Assembly (NCBI RefSeq): GCF_037039395.1
Contig: NZ_CP146242.1
Location: 1,426,001-1,490,000 of the forward strand
Source of the DNA: Agrobacterium vitis
GTDB taxonomy: Bacteria; Pseudomonadota; Alphaproteobacteria; Rhizobiales; Rhizobiaceae
Direction of reading: 5' to 3'
DNA length: 64,000 bases
In this document: in pieces, positions 46,953-54,690 of the stretch
Layout: every line of letters begins with the position of its first letter
Position numbering within the stretch: the first letter of the stretch is position 1
Translations under genes and position numbers: made by a program
Notes under the pieces: generated by a model
The model's input: the letters and a program-made list of their open reading frames with translations, nothing else
What the model was told of the DNA's origin: nothing
The model's database searches: none

Positions 46953-47762
46953 ATGGAAAGTCAGACCACAGACGCAATCATGACAAGCCCCAATGCTCTT
47001 GCTCAACTCGGTGCAATGGCTATTCATTACGGACTGTCGCTGGCTGGCGCGATCGTCCTATTGGTCGGCGGATGGATACTGTCGGGCTTCGTCAGCCGAT
47101 GGGCATATAGCGGCCTTTCCCGTATCCACGGCATAGATGAAACTCTTGCCCGTTTTTTCGAAAAGGTCTTACATTACGGGCTTTTGATCCTTGTCTTTGT
47201 CATGGTGCTGGGGCAGTTCGGCGTCCAGACGGCGTCGATCGTTGCCGCTCTTGGCGCCGCCGGCCTTGCTATTGGCTTGGCATTGCAGGGGACGCTTCAA
47301 AACATCGCCGCAGGCATCATGTTGCTCGTACTCAGACCGTTCCGCGTCGGCGAATATATCGAGACGTCGAGCGTCAAGGGCAAGATCGTTGATGTCGGTC
47401 TGTTCGCTACCGAGCTTAGAAACGGCGACGGACTCTATCTGATGGCGCCAAATTCTACGCTTTGGAACACCCCGATTATCAACCACAGCCGGGAACCCGA
47501 GCGTCGGCAGGAGCTCACCATCGCTATTGGAAACGATACCGATGTCAGCTTGGTCAAAGACACAATCCTGGCGATCGTGGCATCCGATCAGAGAGTAAAA
47601 ACCGATCCGCCACCACGGGTTGTCTCTGACGACCTGACGGCGGATAAAACGACTCTCAAGATCGAGTACTGGGCGTCAACTGGTGAGTGGACCGAAACGC
47701 GCTATGACATGATCGACAAGCTCAAAGCCGGGCTCGCTCAAAGAGGGATTGCAATCAAGTAG
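46953..47762 (+). CDS. Small-conductance mechanosensitive channel (MscS family)
   Basis: 269 residues from ATG 46953. TM1 (YGLSLAGAIVLLVGGWILSGF), TM2 (VLHYGLLILVFVMVLGQFG), pore helix TM3 (SIVAALGAAGLAIGLALQGTLQNIAAGIMLLVLRPF) with the Ala/Gly packing pattern, then the beta domain (VGEYIETSSVKGKIVDVGLFATEL). Releases osmolytes on hypo-osmotic shock. Confidence 0.93.
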   Translation: MESQTTDAIMTSPNALAQLGAMAIHYGLSLAGAIVLLVGGWILSGFVSRWAYSGLSRIHGIDETLARFFEKVLHYGLLILVFVMVLGQFGVQTASIVAALGAAGLAIGLALQGTLQNIAAGIMLLVLRPFRVGEYIETSSVKGKIVDVGLFATELRNGDGLYLMAPNSTLWNTPIINHSREPERRQELTIAIGNDTDVSLVKDTILAIVASDQRVKTDPPPRVVSDDLTADKTTLKIEYWASTGEWTETRYDMIDKLKAGLAQRGIAIK

Positions 47763-47805
47763 GCATTATTCGACCTGACCAGGGTCAGTTGCCTTGCAAT
47801 AGTAA

Positions 47806-47836
47806 GGCCCGATGCTCTCGCACCGGGCCATTTTTA
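47806..47836. terminator. Terminator between convergent MscS and DUF1236 genes
   Basis: GGCCCGATGC (47806-47815), TCTC loop, GCACCGGGCC (47820-47829) with one mismatch, then ATTTTTAT. Serves the plus strand best. Confidence 0.75.
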
Positions 47837-47852
47837 TCTTGGCTGATTCTGA

Positions 47853-48248
47853 TCACTCGACGATCTGAACGACCGTATGGGTTCGAGGATCAACGATCAC
47901 ACGCTGGTCGTTCACGACGGCGTAGGCGTAATGTTCGTTGCTAGGAACGGGCGTGAGCACTACCGTTTCGGGGATCGGTTTGCCGACCACCACCTGCTGC
48001 TGAACGCGGACAGGAGCAGAAACGGGCTGTTCCTGGACGTAGGTTACGACTTCACGCGGCGGTGGGTCGATCGCCGTTCCGACGATTGCCCCTGCCACGC
48101 CGCCCACCGCCGCGCCGACAGGACCACCGACGATGGCGCCCGTGACCGCGCCGCCAGCGGCTCCGTTCACCGTGCTGTTTTGAGCGTGAGCGGCGGTTGC
48201 CAATACACTCGCGAGGATGGCCGTAGAAGCGATGATAATCTTACGCAT
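47853..48248 (-). CDS. Secreted DUF1236 protein
   Basis: 131 residues from ATG 48248 (AAGGAGAG upstream). Sec signal MRKIIIASTAILASVLATAAHAQ, a Gly/Ala-rich stretch (GAAGGAVTGAIVGGPVGAAVGGVAGAIVG) that could insert in membranes, then the DUF1236 module (VVVGKPIPETVVLTPVPSNEHYAYAVVNDQRVIVDPRTHTVVQIV). Common envelope protein in Rhizobiales; function unknown. Confidence 0.9.
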   Translation of the reverse strand: MRKIIIASTAILASVLATAAHAQNSTVNGAAGGAVTGAIVGGPVGAAVGGVAGAIVGTAIDPPPREVVTYVQEQPVSAPVRVQQQVVVGKPIPETVVLTPVPSNEHYAYAVVNDQRVIVDPRTHTVVQIVE

Positions 48249-48458
48249 TGGTCTCTCCTTTGCATTACCAATGCCAACACAATTCAAAAGGCAGGATTTG
48301 TGTTCCGCTCGGCTTGTCACGAACCGTAACCGATTGAGATGATTAGAGATCGCCTTGCTGAAAACCTGTTTGTACCGCGTGGTTATGGATTTGTCCGCAG
48401 CCGGTGTCAGCCCTGTCGTATGCTCGCAACCGTTCACGCGTTTGTTGATCGATGCTCA

Positions 48459-48499
48459 GCTTTGATGTCTAGATGTGATACACTTCCAGACATCAAAGC
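48459..48499. promoter_or_regulatory. 12-bp perfect inverted repeat, candidate TetR operator
   Basis: GCTTTGATGTCT (48459-48470) and AGACATCAAAGC (48488-48499) with a 17-nt centre, ending 15 bp before the TetR start codon. Confidence 0.55.
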
Positions 48500-48514
48500 A
48501 TAGGGATATAGAAT

Positions 48515-49180
48515 TTGGCAGATTTCGCCAACAGACCAGCAACGCGCTCATTCCGGCGCAGACCAAAGCAACAGCGCGGTCGCGAGCGCGTAGAAAGAAT
48601 TCTCGCGGTGGCTTTAGAACTGATCGCGCGTGACGGGGTGGACGCGGTAACGATGAAGGCTATCGCGGCTCTATCCGGCGGTCCGATCGCATCTGTGTAC
48701 CAATACTTCCCCAACAAAACGTCGATCATCGCCGCACTCCACAGCGCCTATCTGAGTAAGGTGGAAAAATTAATCGGTGAATGCGGCGGCAACGTTGCCG
48801 ACATCGCCACTCCAACAAAAGCTCTGGCGCTGTTCGGGCGGACCTTTGATCTTTACCGCCGATACATAATGGACAACCCGCACAGTCTCGACCTGTTGAA
48901 TGCCGTCCACGCCGAAAAGGCATTGGCTGCCCGGGATATTGCCGCTGCTCGCGCTCAGGCAAATTTCCTGTGCGACAGGACGAAGCATCTTGTGAGCAAA
49001 GACCGGTGGCAGAATTTCTCAGACACCGTCTTTATTTTCTGCCATACCGCCGCATCAACAATAGGGCTGTCATTCATGGTCACAAGTGCGGAACGCGAAA
49101 AGATCATTGCGGAGTTTAAATCAATCGCCCGCATGCAATTGGAAAGTTATTTTACCGGCGTGTATCCCAGATCCGCCTGA
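48515..49180 (+). CDS. TetR/AcrR-family transcriptional regulator
   Basis: 221 residues starting at TTG 48515, the only start that keeps the complete HTH. N-terminal HTH RERVERILAVALELIARDGVDAVTMKAIAALSGGPIASVYQYFPNKTSIIAAL; C-terminal ligand domain about 80-215. It is followed by a carboxylesterase lipoprotein gene that it may control, and preceded by a perfect inverted repeat. Confidence 0.88.
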   Translation: MADFANRPATRSFRRRPKQQRGRERVERILAVALELIARDGVDAVTMKAIAALSGGPIASVYQYFPNKTSIIAALHSAYLSKVEKLIGECGGNVADIATPTKALALFGRTFDLYRRYIMDNPHSLDLLNAVHAEKALAARDIAAARAQANFLCDRTKHLVSKDRWQNFSDTVFIFCHTAASTIGLSFMVTSAEREKIIAEFKSIARMQLESYFTGVYPRSA

Positions 49181-49277
49181 GGTCATGTACAGACCCTTTC
49201 CCGAGGCCCGGCGAACATCGGCGCATTGCGATCGTGAAGACGCTGCAAAGAAGCCGGAGCTTCGTTATAGAAATCCG

Positions 49278-50924
49278 ATGCGCCAAAAGATCATCGCAGT
49301 GCTTATTCTAACGTTGGGGCCATTGATCGTCTCCCTATTGGGACTAACAGCCTGTGCTGTTTATCCGGGCCGTGTACCGGCCATTGTGAAGGCAACGGAC
49401 AGTGCCCGGGAAATTGTTCGCACCACTGAAGGACTATTGGCCGGAGCGTATTCTCCTGAAGGACGGGCATTTCTTGGAATTCCCTACGCCAAGCCGCCGG
49501 TCGGGCCTCTGCGCTGGCGTTCCCCACAGCCTATGACGTCCTGGACAGCGTTGCGCGATGCGACCCACACCGGTTCCCCGTGCACGCAGTCGATTGGACT
49601 GAACGTCGCCAGCGGCGGCGGTGGTGGCCTGGTGATTGGCGGTGAAGACTGCCTGTACCTTAACGTTTACGGTCCTCCCGCTACAAAGACACGGCCAGCC
49701 TCTCCTTTGCCGGTTATGGTTTTTCTGCCGGGAGGAGCCTTTATTCTCGGCTCCGGTGACAACTACGATCCAAGCAGGCTTGCCCGGACACAAGAGGTCC
49801 TCGTAGTCACCGTCAATTATCGCCTGGGCGCTTTTGGATTTCTCGCTCATCCGGCATTGCGGCGCGAGAGCGTTAGAGGTGGGTCAGGTAATTTCGGCCT
49901 GTTGGATCAACAGGCGGCGTTGCGCTGGGTCCAACGGAACGTTGAGGCGTTCGGCGGCAATCCCCGAAAAGTGACACTGTTTGGAGAATCCGCCGGCGCC
50001 TGGAGTGCCTGTTACCAGGCGGTGTCACCAACAGCGAAGGGTCTGTTTCATCGCGTGATATTGCAAAGTGGGTCCTGCACCGACACGCAATCTTTGGTCT
50101 CCGCCGGCGAGGCCGAGCAAGGGGGTATCGCGTTCTCCAGCAGCCTGGAATGTGAGAACGTGGCCGATGTACCCGGTTGCCTCAGACGCTTACCGACCTC
50201 TCATATCGCGCGTGCCCCTGCGACACGGCGCGGAATAGCAGGACCTACGAGTTGGGGGCCAGTCTGGGGGGACGTCGTTATTCCTCTCAGCCCAAGTGAC
50301 GCCTTCCGCACGGGGCGTTTCCATGCCGTCCCCGCCATCATCGGTTCCAATCTCAATGAGGGACGCCTGTTTTCAGTTTTGGTCAGAAGCGAAGATGGGT
50401 ATCGAGGGCGTCTGCAGCGAGAATTCGGAAGAAGCGCGGCGCGCGTGATGGCCCAATATCCTGTCGCCGCTTATGGATCGCCCGGTCTTGCCTACGCCGC
50501 AGTGATGACGGATAGCCGCTTCGCCTGCCCAAGCGAGGATCTGAGGCAAGCGTGGGCTTTACACGGGCCGGTCTATGGCTACGAGTTTGCCGATCCCGCC
50601 CCGCCCTTCAGGCTCCCGCGCCTCTTGATAGGTCATTCCATGGGCGCCTACCACGCCTCGGAACTCGCCTATGTATTCGGCACCCCGTGGGCGCTGGCGA
50701 GCCCGAGGCGTTTTACGGAGACTCAGAGGCTGTTGTCTGAACGGATTATGGATGCTTGGGGACGTTTTGCGCACGGCGGTCCACCTCTACGGCAATGGCC
50801 GGTCACGACAACGGCAGCCTCGAGTATTCTTCAATTCCTGCCACGAGGAGACGAAATCCTCGTGGACTTTCGCGATCGCCATGCTTGTGACTTTTGGGAA
50901 GGTGTCCTGACGGGGCCACGGTGA
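49278..50924 (+). CDS. Type B carboxylesterase, predicted lipoprotein
   Basis: 548 residues from ATG 49278. Signal MRQKIIAVLILTLGPLIVSLLGLTAC with lipobox LTAC (Cys 26). An in-frame ATG at 49185 right after the TetR stop would place the signal internally. Carboxylesterase motifs: EDCLYLNVY, GGAF oxyanion region, nucleophile in FGESAGAWS, Glu in SNLNEGRLF, His in MGAYHASELAYVFG. Likely anchored in the envelope and hydrolyses ester compounds; with TetR it may form an ester-responsive pair. Confidence 0.88.
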   Translation: MRQKIIAVLILTLGPLIVSLLGLTACAVYPGRVPAIVKATDSAREIVRTTEGLLAGAYSPEGRAFLGIPYAKPPVGPLRWRSPQPMTSWTALRDATHTGSPCTQSIGLNVASGGGGGLVIGGEDCLYLNVYGPPATKTRPASPLPVMVFLPGGAFILGSGDNYDPSRLARTQEVLVVTVNYRLGAFGFLAHPALRRESVRGGSGNFGLLDQQAALRWVQRNVEAFGGNPRKVTLFGESAGAWSACYQAVSPTAKGLFHRVILQSGSCTDTQSLVSAGEAEQGGIAFSSSLECENVADVPGCLRRLPTSHIARAPATRRGIAGPTSWGPVWGDVVIPLSPSDAFRTGRFHAVPAIIGSNLNEGRLFSVLVRSEDGYRGRLQREFGRSAARVMAQYPVAAYGSPGLAYAAVMTDSRFACPSEDLRQAWALHGPVYGYEFADPAPPFRLPRLLIGHSMGAYHASELAYVFGTPWALASPRRFTETQRLLSERIMDAWGRFAHGGPPLRQWPVTTTAASSILQFLPRGDEILVDFRDRHACDFWEGVLTGPR

Positions 50925-50942
50925 GGTTTCGAAATTGTATGA

Positions 50943-50968
50943 TTGTCGCCCCGCGTGAGGGGCGACAA
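50943..50968. terminator. Bidirectional hairpin between convergent genes
   Basis: TTGTCGCCCC (50943-50952), GCGTGA loop, GGGGCGACAA (50959-50968): 10 bp, perfect, no T-run. Confidence 0.6.
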
Positions 50969-50996
50969 CCAATGGTGTGTGAACGCGGTCAGTACC

Positions 50997-51977
50997 TCAG
51001 GTTCTAAACTTGTCCGCCTCTTCGACGACACGGTCCTTTGCGGCATCGTGAATATCGGAAGCGACCGCGACTGCTTTGTCATAGGCATCGGAGGCTATCT
51101 CCTTGCCCTGGTCGGCCAGCGCAGAGGCTTGGGCCGACACTGCTTCCTTGGTGGCGTCGGCAGCCTCACCCAGGAGAGCGTCTTCCTGTTCGGTATGAGG
51201 CAAAGCAGTGCCAATCGCCGCACCCACCGCAAATGCAAGGGCACCGCCGACGAGCGGTTGGTCGCGAAACTGCTTCAAGATGGCGTCATTCAGCCTGCCA
51301 ACCTGTTCCTGGGCCGAGCTGCCCGCAGACGACGAGCTGCGGGACAGGGATGCGGCTGTGTCGGAAACCTTATTCGAAACGCTCGTTGCAGTTTCCTTGA
51401 TCTGGGACCACGTGTCCGATGCCCATCCTGAAGCTTTATCTAGCGCCGCGCCGGTCTCATCGGCAATGTGCTCGATCTGCTTGCCGCTCGCGTCGGCAAA
51501 CCCACGATAGGTCTTCCCCGCTTCATCGATAAAATGGCCGGCACGGTTGCCCGTCTCGTCAGTCAGCGCCTTCAGACGCTTACCGGAGTTGTCACTAAAG
51601 TGGCTGTAGCGAGATCCGCCCACGGTTTCGGGTGGACCGAGGCGGCGCACAGGGCCGTCGACGGGATAAAGCGGGTAGTCGCGGGCGTAGGTGGCGGTTG
51701 CGGGGGCCGGCTCAGCCGGTGTTCCCTGCTTCGCCATTAACCAAGCAAGACCAACACCCATAAGAGCGACGGGAATGGGGTTGGTTTTTACTGCCTGACC
51801 TAGATTGCTGACATACTCGCCGCCACCGCTTCCCTTGGCGTAGGCAAGGACCTCATCGATCAGTTGCCCCGGAGACATCCGCTCCTGGATCGCATCGATA
51901 CGACTACCGATACGCTCGCGATCAGCATCTATTTCGCGCTGGATATCAGCGGAGGTTCTTTCTGTCGAGTTTTCCAT
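50997..51977 (-). CDS. DUF3618-containing, Ala/Ser-rich envelope protein
   Basis: 326 residues. N-terminal DUF3618 (SADIQREIDADRERIGSRIDAIQERMSPGQLIDEVL), one TM around VALMGVGLAWLMA, long amphipathic heptad-like region (about 115-250: ...DETGNRAGHFIDEAGKTYRGFADASGKQIEHIADETG), then a second hydrophobic stretch GGALAFAVGAAIGTALP. Third gene of an EcfG-type operon. Function unknown; probably membrane-associated stress protein. Confidence 0.85.
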   Translation of the reverse strand: MENSTERTSADIQREIDADRERIGSRIDAIQERMSPGQLIDEVLAYAKGSGGGEYVSNLGQAVKTNPIPVALMGVGLAWLMAKQGTPAEPAPATATYARDYPLYPVDGPVRRLGPPETVGGSRYSHFSDNSGKRLKALTDETGNRAGHFIDEAGKTYRGFADASGKQIEHIADETGAALDKASGWASDTWSQIKETATSVSNKVSDTAASLSRSSSSAGSSAQEQVGRLNDAILKQFRDQPLVGGALAFAVGAAIGTALPHTEQEDALLGEAADATKEAVSAQASALADQGKEIASDAYDKAVAVASDIHDAAKDRVVEEADKFRT

Positions 51978-52393
51978 CAGAGCTTCTCCTTAACGGCGTC
52001 AACGTCACGACGAAGCGACGTCGTCGTCCGGTCAAGTTTCAAGTTACCTGCACGCAGTGCGCTCAGACCCTTGGACATCATCGCCCAAGCAATCGCTGCT
52101 ATGATCACGCCAACGATCACCGCCGCGAGAGAGCTAGCGCTGGCCTCCATCATTCCCCATTTGATAAACAGCGCCGCCAGGCCACTGACCAACGCACTCA
52201 GAAGGACGCCGATCGCGCCGATCGCAAAGACCAGGCCGACAAGCAATGCTTCGACACCGACAAGGGCTTTCGACGCCTTTTCTGACACCTCGGTCTTCGC
52301 GAGGTCGATTTCCTTACGCAACAAGCCAGTCACATCGGATACGAGCCCGGACACAAGTTCTGACAAGGGTGCGTTATCTGGAGACTTAGCCAT
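51977..52393 (-). CDS. Phage-holin-III-like/DUF1469 membrane protein
   Basis: 138 residues from ATG 52393 (GGAGG 8 nt upstream). Amphipathic N-terminus (LVSDVTGLLRKEIDLAKTEVSEKASKA) then two TM hairpin segments (ALLVGLVFAIGAIGVLLSALVSGLAALF; LAAVIVGVIIAAIAWAMM). Stop overlaps the next start (TGATG). Part of a three-gene envelope stress operon; not evidence of a prophage. Confidence 0.85.
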   Translation of the reverse strand: MAKSPDNAPLSELVSGLVSDVTGLLRKEIDLAKTEVSEKASKALVGVEALLVGLVFAIGAIGVLLSALVSGLAALFIKWGMMEASASSLAAVIVGVIIAAIAWAMMSKGLSALRAGNLKLDRTTTSLRRDVDAVKEKL

Positions 52394-52964
52394 TATCAAC
52401 ACCTCCCGTGCGCAGCGACGCGGTTGACTGGGACGGACCTGGTCGGTCTGTCGAACTCGTTTTTGTCGAATTAGTGGTGCGTGCCGATGACGCAGTCAGG
52501 AAACGGCTGGCTGCAAGGCCGGCAAGCGCGGCAACGCCGAGGAACGCGAGCGGCTGTTTACGACCGAACTCCTCCGCCATGCTGGCGATCTCACCGAGAT
52601 CTTTGCCTTCGATTTCCTTTGCAAAGTTCTGGACGCTGCTGCCGATCTGTTTGGCATATCGGCCGACATGCTGCTGATCAGATCCCTCCAGCTCGGCACC
52701 AACCTTCTCGAGGGCAGTAGCGATACCGCCGACCTGGTGAGCGGCAAAAGTCTTCTGGTCGCCCACAACGTCCTTGACCTTTTCAACTGCCGCCTCCCCG
52801 CTTTCCTTGACAGCATCGCGAACAGACGTGACATCTTCCCCGACTTTGGCTTTCAGATCCTCGAACTGCGTCGATGAGGTTTCAGGGCTCTGCGATGAGG
52901 GCGACGTGGGCTGCAGCCCGAACGGAGGCGTCCCGCCCCCGCTTCTTCCAAAATCATTAGTCAT
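52386..52964 (-). CDS. Nutrient-deprivation/stress-type protein with C-terminal TM
   Basis: 192 residues from ATG 52964 (GGAGAGAG upstream). Ser/Pro-rich N-terminus, amphipathic helix (FEDLKAKVGEDVTSVRDAVKESGEAAVEKVKDVVGDQKTFAAHQVGGIATAL), GRKQPLAFLGVAALAGLAASRFL membrane helix near residue 155, disordered Ser/Thr tail. Resembles rhizobial nutrient-deprivation-induced proteins. First gene of the operon, 44 bp after an EcfG-type promoter. Confidence 0.82.
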   Translation of the reverse strand: MTNDFGRSGGGTPPFGLQPTSPSSQSPETSSTQFEDLKAKVGEDVTSVRDAVKESGEAAVEKVKDVVGDQKTFAAHQVGGIATALEKVGAELEGSDQQHVGRYAKQIGSSVQNFAKEIEGKDLGEIASMAEEFGRKQPLAFLGVAALAGLAASRFLTASSARTTNSTKTSSTDRPGPSQSTASLRTGGVDNG

Positions 52965-53007
52965 CTCTCTCTCCATCAGGCGTAGTCAGCGGTTGCCGAT
53001 AGCCGTC

Positions 53008-53032
53008 AACACGTGCTGGGGAGCTTTGTTCC
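53008..53032 (-). promoter_or_regulatory. EcfG-type promoter
   Basis: Minus strand GGAAC-N16-TGTT, 44 bp before the operon starting at 52964. Confidence 0.6.
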
Positions 53033-53268
53033 AGCTTGCCAACAAGCGTCCTCGACACCGGAGCATCGAGATCCTCCAGCTCAGCACGGCGTTCATCAGA
53101 ACAAAGCATTGTCATTGAGCCCAGGACTTTATGCTGCCTGGTTGCGGATGCTGGGGCGATAGTCTGGGGATCCAACCCTCGCCATGGTACTGAACGGAAG
53201 CATAGCGACCGCACTCATACCCGGAACGGCGCCCTTGGTGATCTGGCACGACTGCGCGGAGATTATGA

Positions 53269-53463
53269 CGAAACCGCCATTGCTTCCCTCGCGTTGACGA
53301 CTAGGTGAGAAGCGCGCTTTCCAGCGGGTTCGGATCGGACTGCGTCTTGGGCATAACCAGTGGAAAGCGGGTCTCGGTGGTGATCGATCGGCCGATAAAA
53401 CGCTGCAGCATGTCCGTCATGCCGGGCGAGGTAGAGAACGACAGATTTGCTGTCAATCCAGCG
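53269..53463 (-). pseudogene. Remnant of a hybrid histidine kinase ATPase domain
   Basis: Read on the minus strand: GMTDMLQRFIGRSITTET, then DPNPLESALLT, a stop at 53303-53301, and after a frameshift LVVNAREAMA. This follows the order in the kinase at 33681 (NMEDLLRRSIGEAIEIET...DPTQMENAVLNLAINARDAM). Both ends are missing, so it is a fossil. The rest of 53033-53553 shows nothing recognisable. Confidence 0.55.
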
Positions 53464-53553
53464 TGACGCAAGCTTCCACTTTCACATTAGAATCTCATCA
53501 TATTGACACGCACCGTGTCTACTGGCCATTCACCAACGAGCCTGGAGTGAGCA

Positions 53554-54273
53554 ATGCCCGTCATTACGTTTGCAAATACGAAAGGTGGCGCCGGCAAAAC
53601 GACCGTGGCGCTGATCTTGGCCGGCGAACTTTTACGCCGCGGCTACCGCGTCACCATGCTCGATGCAGATCCACAGCAATGGATCAGCCGCTGGCATCGT
53701 CTGGCTGGAAGGTCGTCCGGCTTTGACGTGATAGAGAATGTCGACGCCGATACGATTGAAGGTCAGGTCAAGGGCCTGAACAGCAAACAGACCTACATCA
53801 TCATCGACCTGCCGGGAGGGCTTACCCCGCTGCTCGCGAAAGCGCTCGGTCTTTCGGATCAGGTACTCGTACCAGTACAAGGCAGCGCCATGGATGCGGT
53901 CGGTGGAGCTCAAGTCCTCGATATCTTGAAAGAGCTCGACAGAAAGTGCGGCATCCGTATTCCTCACGCGGTTGTCCTCACCAGAATCAATTCGATTATC
54001 ACCACCAGGTCGCTCACCGCTGTGAAAGATCTGCTGGCAGAGCAGCACGTGGCGATCCTCGATACTGCCTTGAATGAGCGCGCCGCCTACCGGGACATGT
54101 TTATCTCGGGCGGCACGCTATACAGTATGGATCCAATGCGTGTCAGCAATCTCGATAAGGCCCAGGAAAACGCCCGAGCGTTTGGCGATGAGATTGCTCA
54201 GATGATTCCGATCAAGACCGTTCGGCCGAGAGCGTCCAAAAGACAGAGTGCAGCGGTTAAGCAAGCGGCGTAG
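53554..54273 (+). CDS. ParA/MinD-family ATPase (VirC1-like orphan ParA)
   Basis: 239 residues. Deviant Walker A KGGAGKTT (residues 10-17), switch I LDADPQQW, Walker B-like IIIDLPGG. Short, with no N-terminal HTH, resembling VirC1/orphan plasmid ParA proteins more than RepA. No parB, repB or repC gene lies nearby in the window. Could position a protein or DNA complex; cargo unknown. C-terminal basic tail (RPRASKRQSAAVKQAA). Confidence 0.88.
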   Translation: MPVITFANTKGGAGKTTVALILAGELLRRGYRVTMLDADPQQWISRWHRLAGRSSGFDVIENVDADTIEGQVKGLNSKQTYIIIDLPGGLTPLLAKALGLSDQVLVPVQGSAMDAVGGAQVLDILKELDRKCGIRIPHAVVLTRINSIITTRSLTAVKDLLAEQHVAILDTALNERAAYRDMFISGGTLYSMDPMRVSNLDKAQENARAFGDEIAQMIPIKTVRPRASKRQSAAVKQAA

Positions 54274-54690
54274 ATGTACGCAGGATTTGTTGCAACGATA
54301 TAAATGGCGGAGGAATGGCGGAGATCGACAGTGGGCGGTGGCGTCAATCCACATACTACACCCAACGGTCATAACGGTGGCGGCGAGTGTGCGCTCGCTG
54401 CCACTGTCGACTACAACGGCTACCAAGCCACCAACACCTCCTGGCCAGAGAAGGAGCTCAACGCTTCGTAGACTCGCCCCTGGATCCAAGCCAGGCAGAG
54501 CATCACCAGCGACGGTAAGCACTCAGGTCAGAAAAAACTCAACTCGTAGCAGCTTACCCTCAGAAAACCATGCTGACTTCTAGTTTTTAGGCCCATTTCT
54601 ATTGCCATCCAGACAATTGTAGAGGTCCCGGGCGCGCGTATTTAACATTTTTATGCTACCTGTGGTGGGATCAAGGGACAGGGGCGTAAT
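54274..54690. other. Spacer after the ParA gene
   Basis: No convincing gene. A 55-codon frame 54304-54471 (MAEEWRRSTVGGGVNPHTTP...) lacks a recognisable family and is probably chance or a decayed fragment. Confidence 0.35.

Noticed and set aside
46939..46963. EcfG-like GGAAC before mscS
   Set aside because: The third -10 base mismatches (GTC) and the site overlaps the start codon; the GGAAC is better explained as part of an AAGGAAC ribosome site.
51977..52393. Prophage signal from the holin-like protein
   Set aside because: No other phage genes nearby; this two-TM family is a common chromosomal stress membrane protein in Rhizobiales.
53554..54273. Plasmid replication/partition locus
   Set aside because: Only a ParA-type ATPase is present; no RepC, ParB or iteron-like repeats in the window.
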